The notes under the pieces are model-generated. The model did no database searches and was not told where the DNA came from. It was given only the letters and a program-made list of their open reading frames with translations. From NCBI RefSeq assembly GCF_958298935.1, contig NC_084927.1:13172001-13236000 (forward strand): DNA of 64,000 nucleotides. The letters are read 5' to 3'. The position numbers and the translations under genes were made by a program. Shown here piece after piece: positions 11,671 to 23,432 of the stretch; position 1 is the first letter of the stretch; each line of letters begins with the position of its first letter. The stretch comes from Phragmites australis. Its lineage: Eukaryota > Streptophyta > Magnoliopsida > Poales > Poaceae.

Positions 11671-12131
11671 TTAGCTTTCAATCCCCTTGACTCCTCGTAC
11701 ATCTGAGCTATTGGCATTGATGGCATCAAAACTTGTATGATTGATTGTGTGATGTGTTTGTATGATCAATGTTGATTGTGAGATTGATAAGAGCTATATC
11801 TTGTATAGCATAATAACCTTATAAAACTATGTGGGATGAGTCGATTTGATTATGAGATGTGTTTGTATGATTAGATGAGTTGATTTATGCATGCGACAGC
11901 AGTGGCGGCAGCAGGAGCATGGTGGTGCTAACAGCGCTAGGAGCGGCAGCCGAGCCAGGTTGAAAGAGCCAACTCGTTTATTTTTTTGGCTCGGGAAACC
12001 TTTTCAGTGCCGGTTCCAGACCCGACACTGAGAGTCATGGAATATCAGTGCCGATTAAAGAGTGCTGATTCAAAAACTGGCAGTGAAGCCTTTTTCAACC
12101 AGCACTAATATGCCTCTTCGTAGTAGTGGAT

Positions 12132-13641
12132 ACTACGTTAGTTAAGCAGTCAAAATAGATAATTGTAACATTTAGACACCTTCTAGTATTATCTATTTAT
12201 CCAAAATGGCTCCAATGACTAATATTATAATTCCCACTCTCCTAGTTAAAGGATGGCACCTACTAGCTACATTCCCCTAAAACAGATTTGTGCTAGTGAG
12301 AGTGCGAAGACCAAAAAGATCTTGCCCTTCTTTGAGACAAGCTTGCAGGCTAGGCTATGCATACTACAAAACTATAAAAAGTAAACATGTACATCATCTT
12401 AATAGCTGTCTAAACATGAGAAGCCAGATGGAGAAAAATGAAAAGTGGCATGCAAGTTGATACACAGGCTAATAAACATGTTATTCAAATTTCAAAAGTT
12501 ACATGTTATAATTTAATCAACCAAGTAGCAAACTAACAATGCTACCTCATCCACTAATCTATCTCCTCACCAATTAACACCAGTACCAAGCATTACAAAC
12601 CCTAAATCAGCTAACTTCTCCAGTTCATAATCCTCTTATGCATAAGTCAGTCGAACTGTATAATTTGGAATCAAACCCCAAAACCCAACCTACTTGATTG
12701 TATCATCTCCACAACAAGCCAACCTAACCCTAACAAGGCAAGCGGCCTTGGGGACAGTGGTTGACGATAGTGTGCTCGTCGGTGCAGGCTCCTGGTCCTC
12801 CGGAGCAGCAAGGATGGCTGGGCCGGAGGCACTCTAGGGATGAGGACAATGCATAGACTTTTGGGCTAAGGCACAACAGGGGAGGGGATGACGGGCTCGT
12901 GCTAGACAAGGTGAGATGACGGCTAGCTTGTCAGTGCATGCTCCTGGTCCTCCGACGGTGTGGGCAAGGACAAGGCACGGACGGGCTACTTGGTCCTTCT
13001 CCTCCAAGGGCAGGGATGGCGGAGCCGACGGTGCTTGAGGATGGAGCACAGGAAGAGATTTGGTGAAGGAAGATAGAGGGAAAGCCCGGAATGGGGAAAA
13101 AACTCTAAGTCCTCAAGCGCGGAGGCGGCGATTTGGTTTAATAGGGGAGGGTCTTCACTGATGGCTTAAGAGGACAACCGACAATGAAAGAGGACCTTCA
13201 GTGCTAGCTCATAACATAGGCGGGTAGTGAAACCCATTCCACTGTTGACCCTAGAGGTCCACCGGCAGTGAAACCCCTTTCACTGCTCGAGTAGTCGACA
13301 ACGGTTCAACAACCATGGTGGTCTACACCGACCACGGTTCATCGATCCTCTTGTCATGGCAGCCTACCACTTGCTAATTAATTTGAGCTTCCTATATACC
13401 TCTACTGACCACTTGCTAAACCCTAAACCCTAATTGGAGCTTCCTATATACCTTAATTTCATGGATAAATATTTTAAGTAATTAAAAATTTAAAATAAAT
13501 ATGCTCATACCAATAGCTATTGTAAATCAATAATAAAGACACCTTCATTAAGAACATAGTAAACCATGTCCTACATTAATACATACTAATTCATGTCGTT
13601 CATTAATATGCAAATAAAGTTACTTAATCTAGCTTAATGAT
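12132..13641. other. Spacer of the large CACTA with an internal subterminal-like repeat cluster
   Basis: There is no recognisable gene. Bases 12720-13060 are GC-rich with short meaningless frames. Bases 13150-13290 hold inverted copies of a CACTGCCGGCT-like motif, as found at CACTA ends, although no terminal CACTA/TAGTG motif follows; this could be the truncated end of another element. At 13415-13437 there are two and a half copies of CCCTAAA. The stretch 13425-13530 (GGAGCTTCCTATATACC...) is a diverged copy of the repeat at 16459-16826. Confidence 0.45.
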
Positions 13642-16100
13642 TCACACTTCATTATGATCATGGTGTACATAGGAGGGTTCGTCGGTGTCTTCAATGAGAC
13701 CTAGGTCGACGTCCTCTCTAAAAGGAGGTAGCAAGCACATCAAATTAATTGTAGTCTTTCTCATCCATGACATTCTCCACTCCAACAATCCTTTTTTTTT
13801 CTTGAAGAACAACATGTTGCTCTTCCTTATTAGTCGGGTCTGGGTTCTTTATATAGAATACTTGTATAACATCTTACGCAAGTACGAATGATTCTTCTAT
13901 GTAACCGATGAGTTTTTGGTCTACTGCAATCATACCGTCCTTGTCGATCTTCACGCCCCCTAGGAGTCTGATCCATTGGCACCAAAAAGAGGAACCTTTA
14001 ACACCCCATAGTCGAGATCGCAGATCTCCTCTATGAATCCATAGTAGATCTCCCTATTGCCATTATAATCGTAGGCATCTATACGGACACCGCTATTTTT
14101 GCTGGTGCTCTTATTATCTTGTGCTCTCGTATAAAATGTAAAGTCATTTATGTCATATCCTTGGAATGTGAGGATTGTAGTTGACGGTCCATGGGCCAAC
14201 ACATTCAACTGAGTACACTCTATCTGCTTATCCATTCCCTATCTACATAACTAGGCACCCAAATGATCTCGATGCTCTCGCGTGATCAAAACATCATACT
14301 TCCCTAGGTTTTTGGTGCATGTACCATATTTTTGTGTTCTTTGACATATGGGCCCACTACAATTGATTATTATGGAACTGTGAAATGTGCTTGCATGAAT
14401 GAAACGGGATTGTTACCGCGGAATAAGTTCGATCCTATCGCCCCTTTCCCATGTAGCCTCCCCTCATGGCTAGATACAAGCACACCAACTAATTTTGATT
14501 CATGTAGTCGATGCAGAAATTAATGACCTCCGCGGTTTCCCAGCTCTCAGTCATGCAGCCCTTTGGCCAATTTCAGTTACAAACGTATTTCTTTAGAACT
14601 CCCATGAACATATCGAAAGTGTACATCTGATGCAAAAACATGTAGCCAAGAATCTATATCTCTTTCACAATTTGAACAATGAGATGCACTATGATATCAA
14701 AAAAAGATGGAGGAAAATATGCCTCAAGCTAGGATACTGTCTCGACCATGTCTTCCTGTAGTTTATCTAGCTTGGTCGGATCGATAGGCTTCTGTGATAT
14801 CATGTTGAAGAATGAACACAACTTTATGATTACATTTGAGAACTTTAGCAACCGAACACCTCGAATTGTAATTGGAAGCATATGCAATCACGAGACTTCA
14901 TGCTCATTAATTTGAAATCTTTCATGTTGGCTAGTCTCTTTATGTTGGTGGAGTAACCGGATGGAACTTTGATTCCATGCAAGCACTCAGCACATTACAA
15001 TTTTATCCAACTTGCTCAGACTGTACCTAGCAGGACAAATGTATTTGTTGCCTTCTTCTATATCTTTAGGATATAGATCATGTCTGAGTTTCAAATGTTT
15101 CAGGTCCTTCCATGCTTGGAGTGTATCCTCTGTTTTGCCAGGTATGTCTAGTTATGTACCAATCAAGCTATCACACACGTTCTTCTCAATGTGCATGACA
15201 TCGATTGCATATTGAACCAACAAATCCAGTCAATAAGCTATCTCATAAAAATCATATCTCTTTTTTAACATAGTAGCTCTAAGATTAGATTTCGGAACTG
15301 GTGTACTTCTGCCTCCCTTTCCAAGGATAACCCTAAGTCCCTTTACCATCTCATATACCTGTCTCCCAGTGCAATGCTTAGGAGGTGGTCAAGTCTCAAC
15401 ATTTCATCAAAAGCTCTCCTATTGCTACGGTACAAGTGATCCTTACAAAAAATTTACGATGACCTAGGTACACTATTTTTTAGTAGTTCTTCAGCCACAA
15501 TCTCTTTGTTTCATCCAAGCAATGCATGCATGCAAAGTAGCCTTTGACACTCTAGCTCGATAGGTTGTCCAGGGTTGGCCGATCTTGGATTTTTATGAAC
15601 AGCACTACATATAGGGTGAAGTTCTTTCGCTTGTATTCGTCGCTTACCTGCATACCATCATTCCATAGTGTTATAATATCTTCTGTTAATGGTTTCAAGT
15701 AGGCATCGATATCGTTGTTAGGTTGTCGCAGCCCTTGTATTAGCACCGGCATCATAAGGTACTCTCGCTTCATAGACAACCAAAGAGGAAGGTTGTAGAT
15801 ACATAGAGTCACATGCCAAGTCCTATGACTACTGTTCATGTTGCCAAATGAATTCATCCCATCCATACTCAATCCAAATCTTATATTCCTCACATCCATT
15901 TTGACATGCAAGTATTTTTTGTACTTCCAACTCCAATAGGCACACAACATGCTTAGCGTAGTACGTGTTTTGTAGAACACATTCCCCTTTGGAAGCAATT
16001 TCTACAAGAACAATAAAAACTTTGTGAAGCTCGTATCAGACGACCTACTGGGTGGCAAAAAACTGCTTCTTGTTCTCGTAATCAATGCATGGATATCACA
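13642..16100 (-). pseudogene. TNP2-type (En/Spm TnpD-like) transposase relic
   Basis: Minus-strand reading from about 16100 gives RNIRFGLSMDGMNSFGNM (about 15900-15840) and CIYNLPLWLSMKREYLMMP, then LIQGLRQPNNDIDAYLKPL, the central TNP2 signature. After stops and frameshifts it continues with YAIDVMHIEKNV (about 15190), LDIPGKTEDTLQAWKDLKHL (about 15130), LPITIRGV, DKLQEDMVETV and LEAYFPPSFFDI (about 14720). The end part, VLAHGPSTTILTFQGYDINDF (about 14200-14130) through YYGFIEEICDLDYG, is the DUF4216-type C-terminus. The last residues stop at TGA (13642-13644). TNP2 is the catalytic CACTA transposase. More than ten stops and several frame changes show long decay. The N-terminus right of about 16.1 kb is not recognisable. 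Confidence 0.85.
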
Positions 16101-16458
16101 TGTCTTAAGACTGCGTATTTGACTTGTGCGCCGAGGTTGCTACCAGAAAATACTCCACGTCATTCTTGTACTCTACAATCACACGGATCACATCGTACAT
16201 CCATCTTTTGTCCATCTACAGTTGTATCAATATTGTAAATTTATATTCATAATACCTAGAAGATTTTTCAATCATCAACAAATAAATAACCTCGTCATCT
16301 CCTACCGGAAATTGGCCCGAATTGGAGGAACAACTTTTTGTATGCTTTCGTGTCCGCTTCCGATGTGTTTGTTGGTGCCATCTCATTATTATTTAACTTT
16401 TATAGGACTAATTAAGTAAAAATGGAAAATAAATACGCTTATATATAAATTTTCTATA

Positions 16459-16826
16459 TTGGAGCTTGCTAATTGAATAAAATATAAATATTATAATTGG
16501 ATCTTACTACATACCTAAATATCATGGCTAAATTTTCTAATTCGTTAAAAATAAATAATATCATATCTAAAGTTTCCATATTGCAGCATGCTACTTAATT
16601 AAAATATAAAAAATAAAATTAGAGCTTTCTACATACCTAAATATCATGGCTAAATTTTCTAATTCATTAAAAATAAAAAATAAATATGCTAATTCCTAAA
16701 TTTTCTATATTGGAGCTTGCTAATTCATTAAAATATGATAATATAATTGGAGCTTGCTATATACCATAATTTTATGGCCAAATTTTCTAATTCATTATAA
16801 ATCAAAAATAAATATGCTCATACATA
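16459..16826. repeat. Three tandem AT-rich units of about 125 bp
   Basis: Each unit carries GGAGCTTGCTAATT..., ACATACCTAAATATCATGGC and AAATTTTCTAATTCATTA. The three copies start near 16459, 16583 and 16713 and differ by point changes and small indels. Related single copies lie near 13425, between the two gene relics of the same CACTA. Confidence 0.75.
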
Positions 16827-16918
16827 TAGCTAAGGCAAATCAATAACAACGACACTTTCCATCATAAGATACTAATTGAATCTTCCATATCATAAATGAC
16901 GTATAATAATATCTATGT

Positions 16919-17834
16919 TGATGTGTGTTTGCCCGATCTTTTAAAAGGTAATATGATAAGTCGATTGGTGGAGCTTCGACGTTGATGATCTAAAGGCTAC
17001 GAACAGAACAGATCGAGAACCCTCGCAACCACTACACCACTACTCTGTGGTTATCAACCATGCCAAGACGCAGTTGACCTCACCAAGAAGGCTTTTCCTG
17101 CAAGCGAATTGAGAACACAAGTAAAACAGTTAAATGCAATCTGAATATTGCTAATTTCAAATGTAGTACTCGAGTTGGGGTTCAACAAACCGATAAATGG
17201 TGAAACTATCTAAAACAGAATAATCTAAACTAAACTCGAGCCTAAACTACGATGGCTACTATGTATATATAAAGGGATGTGAGGAGGTCGACCTAGGGTT
17301 GTACAGACATGGAAAGAGGCATACACAACCTGGACTCCGACCCCGACAAGATTACAAGACCCAATAGGGTCCGATACGGTGGCGCAACACTTTATTTCTT
17401 TGATTGACTAAACTGTCAGGAATATTTGGTCGAGCTCATATCCATTGGAAATGGCTCGTCGTAAGCTTTCCAGAATGTCCAAGATTGGCTAAAACAGACT
17501 TCGTATGAGAGAGTTATGCCAATTTTACTGACGTTTTATCCTGAGACTCGACCACGACCACGACTTTGACCACGACTAGAGCTCAGCCTCGAGTCAAAGT
17601 ATACTTAGCCTTCGAGGGGTGACATCTGGGTAAAGTTATGGTACTTGTCCCACGTTCCTAAGCAATAAAATATCATAAGAATTTAGTAGTAATCCATCCA
17701 AGGAAGCATAAACAGCAGGGAACGAGTTCACATGGTCGTCTAATTATCGTGCACGTGCCCTTTTATTTGGACCTTGTATGATTTGAGGATTAGTGGTGGT
17801 ATTGATTGTATTCAAAGGAGCCATAGGCTCATTA
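16919..17834 (-). mobile_element. Solo LTR of a chromovirus-like family (TSD TATGT)
   Basis: Bounded by TGATGTGTGTTTG on the left and CTCATTA on the right, with TATGT at 16914-16918 and 17835-17839. On the minus strand it contains a TATA box (complement of 17261-17273) and near its start a short reading of IQGP and RARA, the same polyprotein tail seen in the gypsy LTR at 34165. The copies at 23433-24347 and 48040-48954 have the same TSD and are the 5' LTR of the same insertion before LTR-LTR recombination. Confidence 0.85.
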
Positions 17835-18059
17835 TATGTTGTCTTAAAACATCATGGTCATAGGATCATCTCAATTATTTCAAAATCTAGAGCAATTTCT
17901 CAAAAAAAATTTCAACTACAAATGGATTGGAGATGAAGTTACATACATTAGAACACCTAGGACATGAGAAATCCAAAAACTTTTAAAGCCCCAAGAACTA
18001 GGTGGTAAAAATGGTCACCATCGAGTAAGAACAAAGCTCTTCTCTATTGTGATTGAGAT

Positions 18060-18343
18060 TGGAGAGGGAGAGGGTCACTGTTATATAGGTAAGACATCAC
18101 TGTCGGCTTATACGACCAGCCAACAGTCATGTCGTGCTAGCACTGCCAGTCAGTGGCTTTAGCCGACAGTGATGATGGATTTAGGCATCACTGTCAGCTC
18201 AAACAATCGACCAACAGTGATACCCATTATCACTGTCGTTTCGTAAGCCACAATAATTGAATCTTCCCATGTGACTTATGAACTAGGAATGATTCCCATC
18301 ACTGTTGGGCTATTAGAAATCAGTAGTAATGAGCTAATATATA
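18060..18343 (-). promoter_or_regulatory. 5' subterminal repeat cluster of the large CACTA
   Basis: Inverted and direct copies of ATCACTGTCGGCT / AGCCGACAGTGAT lie just inside the 5' end. In En/Spm such arrays bind TnpA and lie next to the promoter; that role here is inferred from the family. The cluster is interrupted by the CACTA at 18344. Confidence 0.5.
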
Positions 18344-19257
18344 CACTACATGAAAAATAGCCAAAGGAGACTACATAAGTGACGGATTGTAATATAACCC
18401 GTCATTTATGATGAAAGTGACGGGTCGTAGTTGTGACCCGTCACTAATGCCAGTCATTGGTGATGGATAAAAATTTAACCCATCACCAATGACGACTCAT
18501 CACTCATAGGTCATCGTAGGACAGTCATTGGTGACGGGTCAAATTTTGACCCTTCACCAATGACTAACTCATCGGTGACAGGTCTCATAGACCTATCATA
18601 AGTGAAGGGTCAAGTTATCACCTGTCACTAATGATGTTATTCAGAAATACAGAAAATGATCCAAATATTATAAAAAAAATTATTTTTATTTTATTTTTCT
18701 CTTATTTTTTTCTCACTTCAAAAGTACTAGAATATGAACCATTGTACATTTCTGCTCAAGTTTGATGTAAGGGGTAATAGCTATAGACACAAACATTCGT
18801 TCCGAAAATGGTGCAGAAACTTCTGGAGGCAAATACTCAATTTTCCAAGCCGTTTTAGGCCTCAAAAAATTCGTCGAACTTTACAAAGTCGGGGAGAAAT
18901 GGATGTAACTTTTTCTATAGATGTCTGTAGAGTCAAAAAAATATTAAAATCGGAGTCCCAATGCAAAAGTTATGGCCATTTAACCAAAGGCACTCCGAGT
19001 CAACTGATTTTTATGTCTATTGTAAAATTAACATTCGTGACGGGTTATTACTGTGACGGATCAAAGTTGTGACCCTTCACAAATGACCTTAATAAGTGAC
19101 TGATCAAGTTTTGACCTATCACTAATTACCTTATTGGTGACAGGTCCTTACCCGTCACTTATTACATGTCATCAGTGACGCGTTTGGGGTGACGGGTGTG
19201 GAACCCGTCACCCATGACGTTTATGACCCATCACCTTTATCTATTTTTCACGTAGTG
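18344..19257. mobile_element. Non-autonomous CACTA nested in the large CACTA (TSD ATA)
   Basis: It starts CACTACATGAAAAATAG and ends CTATTTTTCACGTAGTG, flanked by ATA (18341-18343 and 19258-19260). Subterminal repeats are of the GTGACGGGTCA type. It is a shortened copy of the element at 24844-25993, which has the same insertion site and TSD; the missing part includes the tRNA-like module. Confidence 0.9.
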
Positions 19258-19283
19258 ATAAGACCTATTTTATAGTAGTGGCT

Positions 19284-20908
19284 TGCTTTGGTAGCATTGG
19301 TGAATGTGGGCATGGTAGAAGCTGATCCAATGTTGAACAGTTTGCTGGATTGTACAAGTTATGGTTGCTGGTGATTCTTCTGCGACACCACCGATTTAGT
19401 GCTAAAAAAGTAACAGTCAAGACCAAAATGATAATGTTGGAAAAACATTGCACCCCGCTCTCTCCGTTCTAGTATTGATGCGTTCTTAGCACGCAGCCGG
19501 CAGTTAGCAAGTAAGGGTCAAGATCCAATCACAATGTCGATGGCATATTTTCCGCTTCATCTGTCGGTGTATAAAATGTGATCTATTTTGACCAATGGAG
19601 TAATTAATAATCATATGACTCGTTCCTGATCCACAAAATGACTTCATCCTCATTTGCATACGATTCTACTGCTCCTCATCGCTAGCTCCTCCGGCATTCC
19701 GACTCCCGACTTCCTAGATACTACGTTGGTTGGCAGGAAGGGTAGCATTTTGTCCATTTAGACGTGAGGAGTGGCAAATCCAAGACTGGCATCCTAAAAT
19801 GTGGCAAATTAATGATCAATATATTCTGCCTTGTTGACTTCTTTAACATCTTGATGGCACCCCTCGTCAATCCGCTCTGGACCTAGCTTGATCTCAACAA
19901 TAGAACTCCGTAATCAAATGCTATTTCCCTTGAATTGAGCGAAATTAAGGCTGCTTATGACATTGTCGGTTGAATCAGAACAAAATAGAGAAGATGTCAT
20001 TAAGTTCAAATCAACATATTATATTTCTAAACAAGGCTGGAAAAACTATGTGCATTATTATATTGACGGCGAGAAGCGCATGGGTGTCTGTTGCCCCCTC
20101 CATTCTAGTATTGATGGGTTCTTAGAATGTAGCCGCCGGCCAAGTAACGATCAAAATCCAATCACAATGTTGATGGCATATTTTCTGCTTCATTTGTCGG
20201 TTTCTCAAATGTGATCTATTTTGACCAATCGATGCATGCGACTGTGCTCACTTGTACGAGATCAATATCAGGATCATAAGACACGCGCGCTCACATATCT
20301 TGATGATCGAATTGATGGGTTGACCACTAAATTTCGTGCTAATAAAGCTTTAACGAACAGGTAGCAAGTAATGGTCAAAATAAAAATATAATGACGTCTG
20401 AAAAATATTGCGTCCCGCTCACTCCGTACAAGTATATGGATGGGTTCTTAGCAGCCGGTAGTTATGATTTCGTGACGGGAGGGAGTAAGTTAATGAATTG
20501 GACAATGACATATTTTCTACTACCTCCAAATCCCAAATATAAAAGTCTATTTATGTTGGTGTAAGTCAAATTTTTTTAGCTTTGACCCTCGATAACTCAG
20601 AAATCATATAGATTGATATCACAAGGTTGTGTTACTAGATTCATGATAAAAATATTTTCATAATATACAACAATTTCTACTTGAAACAATATATATTTTT
20701 TCATAGATATTATTAGTCAAATTAAAGTGTCATATTTGAGACCGTATGGATGTCCTAATAGACTTATATATAGGCATCATTCCATATTTTTCTATTGCTA
20801 CATCAACATTTTTTTTGCAAGTTTGACTGCTCCTTAGTTTTTAAATTAGACGATACTATATATTTGTAACTAATAAAATCCATCAATACCTAGAAAAGAT
20901 ATTGATGG
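19284..20908. other. Module A0 flank: diverged internal repeats, no gene
   Basis: This region matches 26020-27873 with many differences. Three diverged copies of a motif near TCTAGTATTGATGGGTTCTTAG lie around 19470, 20105 and 20435. A Stowaway-like MITE occupies about 20518-20780. Relative to A1 it lacks about 260 bp that contain a GC3-rich exon-like fragment. Homology to A1 stops at about 20893 (CCTAG), and module B begins at 20909 after a short filler. Confidence 0.55.
20518..20780. mobile_element. Stowaway-like MITE, degenerate (A0 copy)
   Basis: The left end CTACCTCCAAATCCCAAATATAAAAG follows TA and resembles the Stowaway/Mariner consensus CTCCCTCCGTCCCAAAATATAAG. The right end has only a weak complement (AGACTTATATATAGG). 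Copies are at 27498 and 52105. Confidence 0.45.
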
Positions 20909-21808
20909 AAAGATACATATTTTTATACAAGTTCAGACATCACTTTGATAATAGCCTAACGTCATGTCTCAATTTGATTAATCTTAGAAAAAGATAACTA
21001 TAATTAAGAGGTGTCTAATCTAATCCTAGAATCTCACGAGTTCCTCTCGGGGTTCTAAGTCTTGGAAGTCCTGTCGGATGATTCTGTTCATGGATCTTAA
21101 TAATAGTTATAATTCTGGTTCCTATCCGACTAGGTTTTCTTTTTCTTCCGGTCTCTAGCTCCGGTTTGGTTCAAGATACGATTCTTCTCCCACGGGCTTA
21201 GCTTCTGATCTTGCTCCGCGATCCCTTGGATGTACAAGACAGCTGTTGAATCTGGTTAAGGGGAATGTTTCGATCTAAGGTGTCTCTTCACTCCGCGTAG
21301 TCAATGCTATTCCACTCCCGTCAATGGAAAAAAAAAACAAAGAAATTTCCATTGGATGGATTGGTCACATGGGTGAGAGGCAGACATTAATTTGACGAGA
21401 CTGATCCTAACGTTTACCGAGAAATTAAACATGAGGACGAAGAAGTCTAATTCCACACGTCCTAATTATAACTGAGTAACGTCAGACAAAAGCAGTCCTG
21501 TACGAACAATGCGACAAGGATTTTTGGCCCCACGCAAGTATACCCTGGTGCACAGATGTTTCTTGCCAGTGGAGAAACATCGATACTGTTACATTCGATT
21601 TCAAGAAGAAACCAAATGCCAACAGTTTACAGATACATATAGTGATGTTATCAGTAGATTACGGACACACGTGCTTCATTATTACAATATTATTTATTAC
21701 AAAATGACCACACGGGTTTAAAGAAAATTATGTCACAATATAAAATATAACTCAGCGTGCTGCCCCACTCCAAAGTAAGTCGGTCGAAAGCTCCGCATAT
21801 CATCTTCA
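20909..21808. other. Module B flank, no gene recognised
   Basis: This sequence occurs three times (20909, 45525 and about 61285). A 70-residue frame at 21509-21721 is intact in the first two copies but broken in the third and has no recognisable domain, so I do not call it a gene. Confidence 0.5.
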
Positions 21809-22045
21809 CACTAAGTAAGAAATCATCAAAGGAGACACATCATTAATGATGACTCCTCAGTACGCGTCACTAATGCACTATTAGTGATAGATTTAGTGAT
21901 AATCCGTCACTAATGTGTGGCCCTGGCTGGGACCCAGCTAGAATCTATTACTAATGGCCCCCTCCTATTAGTGACAGTGAGAGAACGACTTGTCACTAAA
22001 GATAATAGTGACGGGTGTCCTTATAATCTGTCACTAATGATTGAT
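21809..22045 (+). mobile_element. Truncated CACTA 5' end (B1 copy)
   Basis: It starts CACTAAGTAAGAAATCATC with AGTGACGGGT-type subterminal repeats and breaks off after ACTAATGATTGAT at about 22045. The third copy at 62187 continues as CACTA sequence past the same point, so 22045 is a rearrangement junction. Several subterminal repeats present in the third copy are missing here. Confidence 0.8.
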
Positions 22046-23432
22046 GTTGCAATGCGGTATTGGTTCCCGCAAACTTCATGACAATATCGTCATTAATTGT
22101 TTGTCGATGATCATCCTACAATATTGTGAGTTATTCCCTCAAAATAGACTCTTTCGCATGCGATGCTTCTCCTGCCATGGTTAGTCAAAGATAAAAACAA
22201 CGAAAGATAAATTATCCCTATCAACTACTAGGTGGTGGAGGTGAAGTCACACACTCTCAAGCGTCTTACAACGCTCTTTCAAGTGTTCTTACTAATCACC
22301 ACAGTTGGCACAACCGGCGGTTAGTTCGTGATACCGTATCAGGTACGAGTGAGGTAGTTGCATGGGGAGAAACCGTTCTGATCGAGAGAAGGTATAGCTT
22401 GGACAGGAAATATTTTTTAGCAAGGAATGGCAATAATTGAAATCAGATTTGCAAAGCTGAATAAAAGTCCATAGTATTCGTCACAGTTGCTGGCCCGAAC
22501 ACGTTCCTAGAACTAGCTCAAGCAAACCGTAAACTATAACAAACACAAGCACAATGGAATAAAATTAGCAATGCAAACTGATTCTCTCTTTTTTTTGCAC
22601 TCTTTGTTTTCTTTTTTTTTTTGCACTCTTTGTTTCTTCTTTTTTGGCACTCTTTGCTTCTTACTTTTTTTTTCTTTTTTTCTTTTTTTCGAATGTGACA
22701 CAAACTCAAAAACTTTTCTACCGCATTTTCTAAGACCATTGAGGTACGTGGGTCGTAAACTTTTTCTGGAGAGTAGGGGTATAAAGGTAATAAAAAGATA
22801 CTCTCTCTGAACTTTGGCTACCTTTTGTTTCAGCTATCGAGTGATACTCGAACTTTGTCAAATGTTGCTCGATATGGTGAGTATGTAGGGTGTCCGAGAG
22901 TAGCCAGAAACAGATAGACTCCGACTAGGTAGTTGGAGTGACTGGTCGGGACCCCGAGTGGGTGGTCAGAGTGTCTGGTCGGGACCCCGAGTCGGAGGTC
23001 GGAATGCCTGGTCGGACCCGAGTGGGTGGTCGGAGCGACTAGTGGTCGAACACGAGTAGATGGTCGACTCGACCAGTGGTCGAACACGAGTAGATGGCTA
23101 AAGCAACTTGATGGTCGACTCGACTAGTTATTGAACTCGAGTAGATAAACAATCTCAGCTATAGCAAATAAGGCTAGACCGAGATACACAACAACTAAAT
23201 AGCAAGACTCGACACTAGAAACTAAGATCACGATGACTTGACCAGCAACAAAGACATCGACGATGGACTCAAACTCAACAATTGCGAAGGCTCAAAGTGG
23301 TTTGGACAGCGGAAAAAACTAAGATATAAATATTTTTGTGGGGCAATTTTCTGGACTCTAGGTAATGGAAAATGACAAAACAAAGGGGATAACTGAGATT
23401 ACCTAACGGGCAACCGAGGCTCTGATACCACT
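22046..23432 (-). mobile_element. Retrotransposon leader fragment with primer binding site
   Basis: The minus-strand sequence next to the LTR reads TGGTATCAGAGCC (complement of 23418-23430), the initiator-Met tRNA primer binding site of plant LTR retrotransposons, two bases after the LTR end. The leader continues leftward with a 32-bp minisatellite (22895-23110), T-rich TTTGCACTCTTTG repeats (22585-22690) and no gag. It is cut at about 22046, where CACTA sequence begins. Confidence 0.75.
22895..23110. repeat. Minisatellite, about 32-bp units
   Basis: Imperfect units of the form GGTCGGGACCCCGAGTGGGT repeat six to seven times and shade into GTGGTCGAACACGAGTAGATG units. The minus-strand frame at 22830-23087 is this repeat translated. 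Confidence 0.75.

Larger units (their letters stand above)
9555..12128 (+). mobile_element. Nested non-autonomous CACTA carrying captured gene exons (TSD GAT)
   Basis: The element starts CACTATTATGGAG and ends CTTCGTAGTAGTG, flanked by GAT at 9552-9554 and 12129-12131. Subterminal repeats are of the type ATCAGTGCCGGTT. The same repeats, plus a near-end block (GCAGGAGCATG... GTTTATTTTTTGGCTC), also occur in the CACTA at 29208-30652 and 53723-55150, so these form one family. The inner GC-rich region (about 9815-10330) holds casein-kinase-1-like exons. A second CACTA (10415-11670) is inserted into it. It lies in the spacer between the two gene relics of the large CACTA. Confidence 0.88.
4231..19280 (-). 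mobile_element. Large decayed autonomous-type CACTA (En/Spm-like), TSD GCT
   Basis: The left end is CACTACTACAGAAAACCC at 4231 and the right end is TATTTTATAGTAGTG finishing at 19280. Both are flanked by GCT (4228-4230, 19281-19283). Subterminal repeats of the type ATCACTGCCGGCT / AGCCGGCAGTGAT fill 4250-4430 and 18060-18320. Two protein relics lie on the minus strand in the usual CACTA order: TNP2 first (16.1-13.64 kb), then a TnpA/Transposase_24 plus Ulp1-like gene (8.2-4.7 kb). The 5' end is therefore on the right. Without its nested insertions (9555-12128, 16919-17834, 18344-19257) it is about 10.6 kb. All coding parts carry frameshifts and stops, so it cannot make its own transposase. 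Confidence 0.85.

Noticed and set aside
21509..21721. 70-residue frame conserved in B1 and B2
   Set aside because: Those copies are almost identical by recent duplication; the older copy B3 has it broken.
22518..22810. Lys- or Phe-rich frames
   Set aside because: Produced by T-rich TTTGCACTCTTTG repeats; length changes by 9 bp between near-identical copies.
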